Shown here: positions 35,158-42,089 of the stretch, piece by piece
Layout: every line of letters starts with the position of its first letter
Numbering within the stretch: position 1 is the stretch's first letter
NCBI RefSeq assembly: GCF_003725735.1
Contig: NZ_RJTM01000027.1
Coordinates: 1 to 44,813, forward strand
From: Sinomicrobium pectinilyticum
GTDB taxonomy: Bacteria > Bacteroidota > Bacteroidia > Flavobacteriales > Flavobacteriaceae
DNA length: 44,813 bases
Direction: 5' to 3'
Notes under the pieces: model-generated
Seen by the model: the letters and a program-made list of their open reading frames with translations, nothing else
What the model was told of the DNA's origin: nothing
The model's database searches: none
Translations under genes and position numbers: made by a program

Positions 35158-35961
35158 CTACAATTTATAATGGTTCATCAGTAATTTTTCATATGTTTTA
35201 TCCGGTAAAACCCGTTTAAGCACTATAGAAAACTTTTGCATAAAAGCCCCTACTTTGTAATGGACAGCTGGCGATTTTTGCTGCATAATACGGTATACCG
35301 CCTTCGCCATGTTTTCCGGGTCTCCTCCCGAATCCACATGTTCGTTCATGGTCCTCAGAATATCGCCATACACTTTTTCATAAGGCGACCCTTTTATGAC
35401 CGGGGCGTGGTACCTGCCTGCGGCGATATTGGTCGCGAAATCCCCCGGGGCCACATTTACGGCTTGTACACCAAAAGCCCCGATCTCCATACGCAATGCT
35501 TCCGTAAGCAATTCCAGGGCTCCTTTGGAAGCGGAATAGATACCGCGATAAGGCAGTCCCATATATCCCGCAATAGAAGTGACATTGATAATAAGTCCTC
35601 TCCCCTGTTCCCGCATATGCGGAAGGACAGCCTTTATAACCCGCATAGGGCCAAAAACATTCGTTTCGAAATTGTTAAGCATTTCCGCATCCGGGATCTC
35701 TTCCAGCGGACCTGTGATTCCCACCCCGGCATTGTTGACCAGGACATCAATACGCGCTTCGATATTGATAAGGTTTTTCACCGCTTCGTCAATACTTTCC
35801 TTTTCCCGGACGTCCATCCTGAGCAAGGGAAAAACAGAACCCGTTACCTTCTGCGGATTCCTGCTCGTGCCATAAACCTTATACCCTTTGGTTATGAGAA
35901 ACTCCCCTATGCATTTACCAATGCCGGAAGACCCTCCGGTAATTAGAACTACTTTTGACAT
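35158..35961 (-). CDS. Short-chain dehydrogenase/reductase
   Basis: SDR-family NAD(P)-dependent oxidoreductase, 267 residues from the ATG at 35961. N-terminal TGGSSGIG nucleotide loop, NNAGVG, then the catalytic Ser-Tyr-Lys set: INVTSIAG (Ser) and YSASKGALE (Tyr, Lys). The Arg after the first strand (GTSRNP) suggests NADPH. Classical SDR of unknown substrate; C-terminal 60 residues resemble a group often named for sex-steroid or retinol dehydrogenases. Monocistronic. Confidence 0.93.
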   Translation of the reverse strand: MSKVVLITGGSSGIGKCIGEFLITKGYKVYGTSRNPQKVTGSVFPLLRMDVREKESIDEAVKNLINIEARIDVLVNNAGVGITGPLEEIPDAEMLNNFETNVFGPMRVIKAVLPHMREQGRGLIINVTSIAGYMGLPYRGIYSASKGALELLTEALRMEIGAFGVQAVNVAPGDFATNIAAGRYHAPVIKGSPYEKVYGDILRTMNEHVDSGGDPENMAKAVYRIMQQKSPAVHYKVGAFMQKFSIVLKRVLPDKTYEKLLMNHYKL

Positions 35962-36111
35962 GAAATATTTTTTATCCCTTATCGGAACCAACAAACGAAG
36001 ATACTTTTTTTAAGTTAAAAACCCCTGAAAAAACAAAAATAAACCCTGTTGAAAAATTACTAGTTATCAGAGGATCAGCTTCCGCTCCGCAAGGATTACA
36101 GGAACACAAGG

Positions 36112-36558
36112 CTACCCTTTACGTATTGGTTTTTTAACCTGTTTCCACACTTTCCTGGTCCCCACATAAGCTTTTTTGTCCGATTTCAGGTAACGCGAAC
36201 TCAAAACCACCAGAAGCGCCACACAGGCTGTTGTTCCCAAAGCACCTCCGTATCCATGGAAATAATCGCTCATATTCAGGAGGATAATACCGTAAATAAC
36301 AGCCGCCAGGCTGATTCCGAAATAACTTGTGGTCTGCCTTCCCGATACCATACCCACAAAAGTGGCGCCGATAAAGACAACGGGAATAGTTTCCGCCAGG
36401 GACTGCGAAAGAACATCCGGAAAAATTTTAAAAAACAGGGCGACAATCATGCTCAGCGTGGCCGAAGAACGCACCGGCGACCAGGCAAAACGATTACAAC
36501 AATAATACGTGCCCAATGCTCCTGCCAATGCTGTTATTACTAATACCAGAAACTCCAT
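36112..36558 (-). CDS. Small integral membrane protein, partner B
   Basis: 148 residues with four predicted membrane spans and a basic tail (KQVKKPIRKG). Motifs: VVFIGATFVGMVSGR and YFHGYGGALGTTACVALLV. These recur in the gene just upstream, showing that the two proteins are related. Start ATG at 36558 overlaps the end of the partner gene by 19 bp, so translation is probably coupled. No known family or function recognised. Confidence 0.8.
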   Translation of the reverse strand: MEFLVLVITALAGALGTYYCCNRFAWSPVRSSATLSMIVALFFKIFPDVLSQSLAETIPVVFIGATFVGMVSGRQTTSYFGISLAAVIYGIILLNMSDYFHGYGGALGTTACVALLVVLSSRYLKSDKKAYVGTRKVWKQVKKPIRKG

Positions 36559-37124
36559 AAATTCAGTAATTGGTAAATAAATGAGGCGATGACTACTCCC
36601 AGAAAAGCCAGTGTGCCCAGTTTTCCTCCTACACCGTACAGAAAGTTTTTGGAGAACATGAGAAAAAAGGCCGTAATAATCGCCGCTATTATAACAAAAG
36701 TAAACCCGTTGGCCACCTCGGGCGTGGACATCCCGATAAAAGCCCCGCAGTAAATAACTTCCGGCAATCGCGATAAATAAACCGATTGCTTATTGATACG
36801 AGGTAGACAGGAGGCCGTAAACCCGGTAATCGAACCACCCAGAACAGGACCCAGCCCCAGTTTTTGGTTTAAAACGAAAGCGACCAGGGCACCGGCCGGG
36901 ACCCAAAGCACAAGACGCCAGGAATCATAATCGAATCCGTCTATATGTAAAGGCGATTTCAGATAGGAAAAAAGCATGATAAACAGCAAAATGCCGATGA
37001 AGACCAGAACATACACAGGGGCCTTGTATTCTATTAAAATTATAAATAAAAAGATAAAGTGGATTAAAAATAAGGACCATATTAATCCGTTCCTGACAAA
37101 GTTGCTTTTTGATGGCAAATTCAT
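36540..37124 (-). CDS. Small integral membrane protein, partner A
   Basis: 194 residues with about five membrane spans. The C-terminal half carries VIYCGAFIGMSTPEVANGF and NFLYGVGGKLGTLAFLGVV, which line up with VVFIGATFVGM and YGGALGTTACVALLV of partner B. The N-terminal half (two spans) has no counterpart in B except the LPRINKQS/LGLGPVLGGSI region. The paired arrangement suggests a two-subunit membrane complex. Function unknown. Confidence 0.8.
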   Translation of the reverse strand: MNLPSKSNFVRNGLIWSLFLIHFIFLFIILIEYKAPVYVLVFIGILLFIMLFSYLKSPLHIDGFDYDSWRLVLWVPAGALVAFVLNQKLGLGPVLGGSITGFTASCLPRINKQSVYLSRLPEVIYCGAFIGMSTPEVANGFTFVIIAAIITAFFLMFSKNFLYGVGGKLGTLAFLGVVIASFIYQLLNLWSFWY

Positions 37125-37248
37125 GGCGCGAAAATAAAAAGATATAAGAAAATTATAAAGGAAAAACGCCTGACAATTTTAACGCAATCCGTAAGTTTTG
37201 TGAAACCATTCCTGTCGCCGGAACAGGAAACTTGAGGGCACAAAAAAA

Positions 37249-37342
37249 GGCAAGCTACCTACATCGCACCGCTACGACCGCATACCCTTGCTGCGTTCCC
37301 ACCCTGGGGGATTCTGCAGGAGCTGGTCGTGTAGGACTTGCC
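37249..37342 (-). ncRNA. ffs: Bacterial small SRP RNA (4.5S-like)
   Basis: RNA component of the signal recognition particle that guides inner-membrane and exported proteins to the translocon with Ffh. On the minus strand the ends pair (GGCAAGTCCTACA with TGTAGGTAGCTTGCC, with bulges) into one long hairpin. At its tip GTGGGAACGCAGCA gives the GGAA tetraloop (37296-37299) and the AGCA/CAGG symmetric loop that Ffh recognises. A run of seven T follows directly (37242-37248) as terminator, and a consensus promoter precedes it. Length about 94-100 nt, right for the Alu-less form. Confidence 0.9.
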
Positions 37343-37347
37343 GGGTG

Positions 37348-37378
37348 CAAAGTTACTCCTTTTTTATATTTTGCCAAA
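37348..37378 (-). promoter_or_regulatory. SRP RNA promoter
   Basis: Minus strand: TTTG (37375-37378), exactly 19 nt, TAACTTTG (37348-37355), a perfect Bacteroidota promoter. The expected start lies about 6 nt downstream, at the first bases of the RNA. Confidence 0.88.
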
Positions 37379-37432
37379 GGTTTTACCATCTTAATTTTAT
37401 TGAATAAATTGCCATTCCTTAAATAAACTTTC

Positions 37433-38476
37433 ATGAAAATGTTCAAGTGGCTAATTGTCAATATACTGTTTTGTTTCTTTATGGCCTGTAACGGTGAGAA
37501 GGCCCCTTCAAAAAAGTTTTCCATACAGCTGGGAAAAGGGCTGGACAAGGTACAATACAACCAGAAGGTAAAGGCAACCATAAGGAACAAGAAAAAAATA
37601 GACATAGATTCTGTTACTTACAGCATCGACGGTAAAAGAATGGATACGGACGGAGAAAACCTGACGTTTACCGGGATAGACCTGGGGCACCGCAACCTGG
37701 AAGCTACCGTTTATTACGAAGGGAAATCGGATAAAATATATAAGCAGGTGGCTGTTCTTGCCGAAAAAGCCCCTGAATTATACACCTATACTATCCTGCA
37801 CGAATACCCGCACGACAGCAATGCCTTTACCCAAGGCCTGGAGTTCCTCAATGATACGCTCTACGAGAGCACCGGGAGACGGGGAGAATCATCCCTGCGG
37901 AAAATAAATTACCGCACAGGGGAAATTCTTCAGAAGATCGGGTTGGATTCCATGTATTTCGGGGAAGGGCTTACCATTATGGACCATAAAATATACCAGC
38001 TCACCTGGAAAGCCAATACCGGCTTCGTCTATGACATGGAATTCAATAAAATAAAAGATTTTCCTTACGGCAGCAGTAAAGAAGGCTGGGGCCTGTGCAA
38101 TGACGGTACCCAGATCTACAAAAGTGACGGTACCGAAAAAATATGGATACTGGACCCCGAAACCCTGGAAGAAAAAGACCATATCGAAATTGTCACCAAT
38201 ACTTCCGTCTTTTCCCGTGCCAACGAACTGGAATTCGCGCACGGCAGGATATATGCCAATACCTGGCAGAAAGACGGGGTTATGATCATTAACCCCGGCA
38301 CCGGGGCCATTGAGGGTGTTATCGATTTTCGCGGACTTAAGGACAAGGTGACCCAGAACAAAAACCTGGATGTCCTTAACGGCATAGCATATCACCCCGG
38401 CAACGATTCCTTTTTCGTCACGGGGAAAAACTGGGATAAGATTTTCGAAGTAAAGGTCATCAGAAAGCAGGACTAA
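37433..38476 (+). CDS. Glutaminyl-peptide cyclotransferase, lipoprotein
   Basis: Glutamine cyclotransferase of the plant/bacterial (PF05096-type) five-bladed propeller family, 347 residues. Lipoprotein signal MKMFKWLIVNILFCFFMAC, then a domain of about 100 residues (beta, ends VAVLAEKAP) and the propeller from residue 115: EYPHDSNAFTQGLEF (with the catalytic-site FTQGLE), YESTGRRGESSLR, LTWKANTGFVYD, NELEFAHGRIYANTW and DVLNGIAYH. Converts N-terminal Gln to pyroglutamate on exported proteins, which protects them. In Bacteroidota such enzymes are essential-like partners of the secretion signal peptidase cut at Gln. The SRP RNA lies divergently 90 bp upstream. Confidence 0.93.
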   Translation: MKMFKWLIVNILFCFFMACNGEKAPSKKFSIQLGKGLDKVQYNQKVKATIRNKKKIDIDSVTYSIDGKRMDTDGENLTFTGIDLGHRNLEATVYYEGKSDKIYKQVAVLAEKAPELYTYTILHEYPHDSNAFTQGLEFLNDTLYESTGRRGESSLRKINYRTGEILQKIGLDSMYFGEGLTIMDHKIYQLTWKANTGFVYDMEFNKIKDFPYGSSKEGWGLCNDGTQIYKSDGTEKIWILDPETLEEKDHIEIVTNTSVFSRANELEFAHGRIYANTWQKDGVMIINPGTGAIEGVIDFRGLKDKVTQNKNLDVLNGIAYHPGNDSFFVTGKNWDKIFEVKVIRKQD

Positions 38477-38510
38477 AAGTCATTTTCCACAACTTATTAC
38501 AATACACCAT

Positions 38511-38796
38511 ATGCATTGGTTAACCCTTATAATAGCCGGTCTCTTTGAAGTAGGTTTCACCTTCTGCCTGGGAAAGGCCAAAGAGACTGCCGGACCTGCT
38601 TCCTATTGGTAGATAGCCGTTTTTTTCCTCTCCCTTTCCCTGAGTACGTACCTCCTCTACCACGCTACACAGGTCTTACCCATATGTACAGCCTATGCCG
38701 TATGGACCGGCATAGGCGCCGGTAGACTTCTGGAGACTGTTTTTTATAACCACGCTTATCCTGTCTATCATCGGGTTAAAGGTATTTTCCCATTAG
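38511..38796 (+). pseudogene. Broken small multidrug resistance (SMR/SugE-like) transporter gene
   Basis: The start MHWLTLIIAGLFEVGFTFCL is a typical SMR N-terminus with the essential Glu in the first membrane span. An in-frame TAG at 38610-38612 follows ASYW, after which the frame continues to be SMR-like (TYLLYHATQVLP, then TAYAVWTGIGAG). From about 38725 the coding continues in another frame (LFFITTLILSIIGLKVFSH, stop 38794-38796), and the part between GIGAG and LFFI is shorter than in the family by about 15 residues. So: a stop codon, a frameshift and a deletion. The 3' end overlaps the end of the peptidase E gene. Confidence 0.85.
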
Positions 38797-39503
38797 AACG
38801 GCCCGAACGGTATTTTACTGTTGTTCTCTAGTTCATAAGCCTCCTTTCCCTGCTCGAATATACGTGCGGAAAGTTCTCCTTTCAGAATAATATCATCTCC
38901 GGAAACCTCCAGCCAGCTACCTTCCCGAAGGCCTATAACCGGTTGAGTATTGATGCGGTGAAATTCCTTTATCCGGGTTTCACGGGTTTCCCCCATATGC
39001 CTGCTCCCGGTATCCGGGTCCAGGTAATGCGGGTTTATATTAAAGGGTACCAGTCCCAGTGTCTTGAAACTCGGAGGATAAACAATAGGCATATCGTTGG
39101 TAGTCTGCATGGTGAGCCCCGTGATATTGGCCCCTGCACTCGTGCCAAAATATAACGTGCCGTCAAGAACCGCCTGTCGCAAAAGTTCCATTATCCCGTT
39201 TTTATATAACTGTGTTACCAGCAGGAATGTGTTTCCTCCCCCGGTAAATACCGCTTCAGCCCTCCGGATAGCTTCCTTCGGGTCTTCAAAAGTATGGATA
39301 CCTCTTATCCTTTTCCCTATTTTTCCGAAACCTTTACGCGCCACTTCCGTATATTCGTCGTGGGTAATCCCTCCCGGACGGGCATAAGGGATAAAAAGAA
39401 TCTCATCAGTTGTAGCAAAAAACTCCTGGAGACGTGGTAAAATATAAGATAAATAGGTACTGCCATGCACTGTGGAAGTACTGGCTATAATAAGTTTCTT
39501 CAT
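38793..39503 (-). CDS. pepE: Dipeptidase E (alpha-aspartyl dipeptidase)
   Basis: Peptidase E, family S51, 236 residues, a class I glutamine amidotransferase-like fold that splits Asp-X dipeptides in the cytosol. Catalytic residues by motif: S122 (YFGTSAGAN), H159 (NINPHYLDPD) and D137 (TTNDMPIVYPP). The N-terminal GGNTFLLV segment is usual. Convergent with the broken SMR gene; the stop codons overlap. Confidence 0.95.
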   Translation of the reverse strand: MKKLIIASTSTVHGSTYLSYILPRLQEFFATTDEILFIPYARPGGITHDEYTEVARKGFGKIGKRIRGIHTFEDPKEAIRRAEAVFTGGGNTFLLVTQLYKNGIMELLRQAVLDGTLYFGTSAGANITGLTMQTTNDMPIVYPPSFKTLGLVPFNINPHYLDPDTGSRHMGETRETRIKEFHRINTQPVIGLREGSWLEVSGDDIILKGELSARIFEQGKEAYELENNSKIPFGPF

Positions 39504-39903
39504 ACGGATGTTTTCGTATTATGGTTTAACTCAGATTTTTTGTAAATTTAAATATTGTATTTAACCCGTTCCGCATTTTAATAGATTTTCTCCGTAAGGC
39601 CGACATTCCTTTTAAAATGCACAACAGCAGATTGTATTTAACAAAATTTTAATTGTCCTGTGGTTTTTTTTCCGGTAATCTTGTGTTTTCTTTATCCGGA
39701 GGAAAAATAACTGCCTTCTGTACGAAAGGAAATCTCCCGGATTGCGTTTATCAGGTACGGACAGACAGAAAAAGTCAACTACCCCGGGGGCAAGCCCGCG
39801 AGGTAAGAGGCGGAAACCATAGATTACTTTTCGGCGCAAACGTCGGAGCATTTAATCCCTATAATTGTCGGGACACTTAGTGAGTAAAAACCAAAATGAC
39901 CCT
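39504..39903. other. 400-bp gap before the carboxypeptidase-regulatory-like genes
   Basis: No gene is recognised. A promoter-like pair lies at 39653-39683 on the plus strand (TTG, 20 nt, TAATCTTG), which would leave a leader of about 215 nt before the ATG at 39904. A GC-rich patch at 39781-39811 (with CCCCGGGGG) has no clear role. The minus-strand frame at 39612-39851 shows no family character. Confidence 0.4.
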
Positions 39904-40638
39904 ATGCGAAAAATATTTTTTATTCTGATACTTATTAGTACGTTCACCACCTATGCTCAAGACGACAACAGGGTTATTCTCCGGGGAAAAGTATTGTACA
40001 AAAACACGAACGTTCCGAATCAGAACGTTATAAATATAGATACGGAAAGAGCTACTATTACCAACAGGGACGGTGAATTTGAGATTTATGTGAAATCGGG
40101 AGACCACCTTGCATTTTCCGCCGTAAACTATCAGTTAAAGACCATACTGGTAACTGACAGTATATTAAACAATAGCCGCCTGGTTATAGAAGTAAACGAG
40201 AAGGTAAACGAACTGGACGAAGTGGTGGTAACGCCGGATAACGAAGAAAAATTCCTTGAACTGAAGGGAGAGGAATTCAAGAAATTCGATTATGAAGAGG
40301 ATTATTCTTCCGTGGCAACCAACATGGCAACTCCCGAACACCAGCTGCAACACGGAATCAACTTTGTAAACATATTCAAGGCTCTTTTCCAGGCGGATAA
40401 GCAGGGAGAAGGACCGAAAAGACAACTCAAGGTCAGCGAAGTGCTCCGACAGGTGTACAACGATGAGTTTTTCGTGGCCGACCTGAAAATCCCCCAGGAT
40501 AAAATAGACGATTTCCTCTATTACTGCGACGACAGAATACCAAGGCAATCTCTCCTGCGTAAAGACAATGAATTTGAACTTATAGAGTTCCTGGTACAAC
40601 AAAGTGAAAACTACCGGGAAAGCCTGAAAAAAGAATAG
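39904..40638 (+). CDS. Carboxypeptidase-regulatory-like secreted protein A
   Basis: 244 residues from the ATG at 39904 (13 codons upstream are in frame but precede the signal peptide MRKIFFILILISTFTTYAQ). An N-terminal CarboxypepD-reg-like beta domain (about 25-115): VILRGKVLY, ATITNRDGEFEIYVKSGD, LAFSAVNYQLK, ending in LVIEVNEKVNELDEVVVTP. A helical C-terminal part has LKVSEVLRQVYNDEFFVADLKIP and IDDFLYYC. The beta domain is the one found at the front of TonB-dependent receptors, but no barrel follows. Related to the next gene over the full length. Confidence 0.85.
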   Translation: MRKIFFILILISTFTTYAQDDNRVILRGKVLYKNTNVPNQNVINIDTERATITNRDGEFEIYVKSGDHLAFSAVNYQLKTILVTDSILNNSRLVIEVNEKVNELDEVVVTPDNEEKFLELKGEEFKKFDYEEDYSSVATNMATPEHQLQHGINFVNIFKALFQADKQGEGPKRQLKVSEVLRQVYNDEFFVADLKIPQDKIDDFLYYCDDRIPRQSLLRKDNEFELIEFLVQQSENYRESLKKE

Positions 40639-40699
40639 TCCGGTTTCATCTATACCAAGAAAATCACCGTACACCACGTAGAACCCATAACCACAGGTA

Positions 40700-41482
40700 T
40701 TGCAACAATCGAGAAAAAACAAGGTCTTGCTCCTGCTCTTGCCGTTTTCCCTTTATGGTATCCACGCGCAAAACAGGTTAAAAGGCAAAGTGGAAAGTTC
40801 CTTTTCAGATGTCACCGGGGTCCATGTTATAAATAAGACTCAGGAATCCGCCACCATTACCGATGCCTATGGTTATTTTGATATCCCCGCACAGGAAGGT
40901 GACACCCTCCTGTTCTCCGCCGTACAGCTCCGGAAAGAAGAGATCATTGTCACCGCCGGCATCCTGCAAACTCCTTCCTTTGTCATACACCTTACGGAAC
41001 AGGTGACCGAACTGGATGAAGTGGTCTTAAAAAACCTCACCGGAAACCTCGATACTGATCTCAGAAGAATTAGGACAGACAGTGTTACCGCCATTCATAT
41101 GGGATTGCCAAATGCCACCAAACGTCTCCCTACCCAAACCGAACGCAGGCTAAACGAAGCGACTACGGGCGGAGGGTTTATTCCGCTGAACCCTATTATA
41201 AATGCGATAAGCGGACGGACCCGAATGCTGAAGGACAGGCTCCAAAAGGAACGGGAAACAGCAAAACTTGAAAAAATCCGCGTCAGCTTTAACAAAGATT
41301 TTTTCATTTCTCTCGGCATTCCCGAAGAAAAGATATACGATTTTTTATACTTTTGTTCTGTTCAGGCCGGGTATAACCAAATCCTGGGCGCAGACAACAA
41401 CATGCTCCTGCAACAGTTTTTACAAAAACAGGCGGAAGCTTATATAAAACTAAACACCTCCCCCCTTATTTCAAAAGATTGA
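40700..41482 (+). CDS. Carboxypeptidase-regulatory-like secreted protein B
   Basis: 260 residues from a TTG start at 40700 with signal peptide NKVLLLLLPFSLYGIHAQ. Same plan as protein A: LKGKVESS, ATITDAYGYFDIPAQEGD, LLFSAVQLRKEEI, VIHLTEQVTELDEVVL, then a helical part with IRVSFNKDFFISLGIPEEKI and YDFLYFC. The shared C-terminal pattern is F-x-x-x-L-x-IP-x-x-K-I-x-DFLY-x-C. Between the domains it has an extra basic stretch (about 150-200). A and B are ancient paralogues, probably cotranscribed with the DUF6702 and M1 genes. Confidence 0.85.
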   Translation: MQQSRKNKVLLLLLPFSLYGIHAQNRLKGKVESSFSDVTGVHVINKTQESATITDAYGYFDIPAQEGDTLLFSAVQLRKEEIIVTAGILQTPSFVIHLTEQVTELDEVVLKNLTGNLDTDLRRIRTDSVTAIHMGLPNATKRLPTQTERRLNEATTGGGFIPLNPIINAISGRTRMLKDRLQKERETAKLEKIRVSFNKDFFISLGIPEEKIYDFLYFCSVQAGYNQILGADNNMLLQQFLQKQAEAYIKLNTSPLISKD

Positions 41483-41514
41483 CCTGCCGGAACCCTCTAT
41501 TGAAATTCTGTATA

Positions 41515-42027
41515 ATGCATTATATTAAAAAAATTAGTGTCCTTTTTATTTTACTGCCCCTGCTGGCCTTTACAGGTATGCATAAGTTTTACGTCAGCAC
41601 CACAGAGGTAAACTACGATGAAAAATCACAGGCCGTACAGGTTATTTCACGGGTCTTTGCAGACGACCTGGAAAAGACCATAGACGCCCGTTATGGTATA
41701 AAATCCGGACTGGTCACTTCCAGGGAACATCCGGAGGCAGATGCTTACCTGGAAAAATACTATGCTTTGAAATTGAATATCAGGGTAAACGGGGAAAAAA
41801 CAAAATTCAACTACCTGGGTAAAGAATTCAAGGATGATATGGTAGTCTCTTACCTGGAAATCCCCGGTACCCCTCTCCCCTCTTCCATAGAAATCGAAAA
41901 TAAGTTGCTCTACGAAACCTATCCGGAGCAACAGAATATCGTACATATACGCTCCGGTGATACCCGGAAAAGTTTTTTATTGCGGAAAGACGATGACCGG
42001 TGCATGTTAAAGTTTAAACGGAAATAA
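41515..42027 (+). CDS. DUF6702 family protein
   Basis: 170 residues from the ATG at 41515 (an upstream TTG at 41479 overlaps the previous stop). Signal-like N-terminus (ISVLFILLPLLAFTGMH), then HKFYVSTTEVNYDEKSQAVQV, SRVFADDLEKTIDARYG, the short middle DAYLEKYYALKLNIRVNG, and the end NIVHIRSGDTRKSFLLRKDD. This matches DUF6702, commonly found directly before an M1 peptidase gene in Flavobacteria. Periplasmic; function unknown. Confidence 0.9.
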   Translation: MHYIKKISVLFILLPLLAFTGMHKFYVSTTEVNYDEKSQAVQVISRVFADDLEKTIDARYGIKSGLVTSREHPEADAYLEKYYALKLNIRVNGEKTKFNYLGKEFKDDMVVSYLEIPGTPLPSSIEIENKLLYETYPEQQNIVHIRSGDTRKSFLLRKDDDRCMLKFKRK

Positions 42028-42089
42028 TGACATCTTTCGAAAAATACATAATTTGCAACTTTATTTCATTTACTAACACAACTCAAAAT

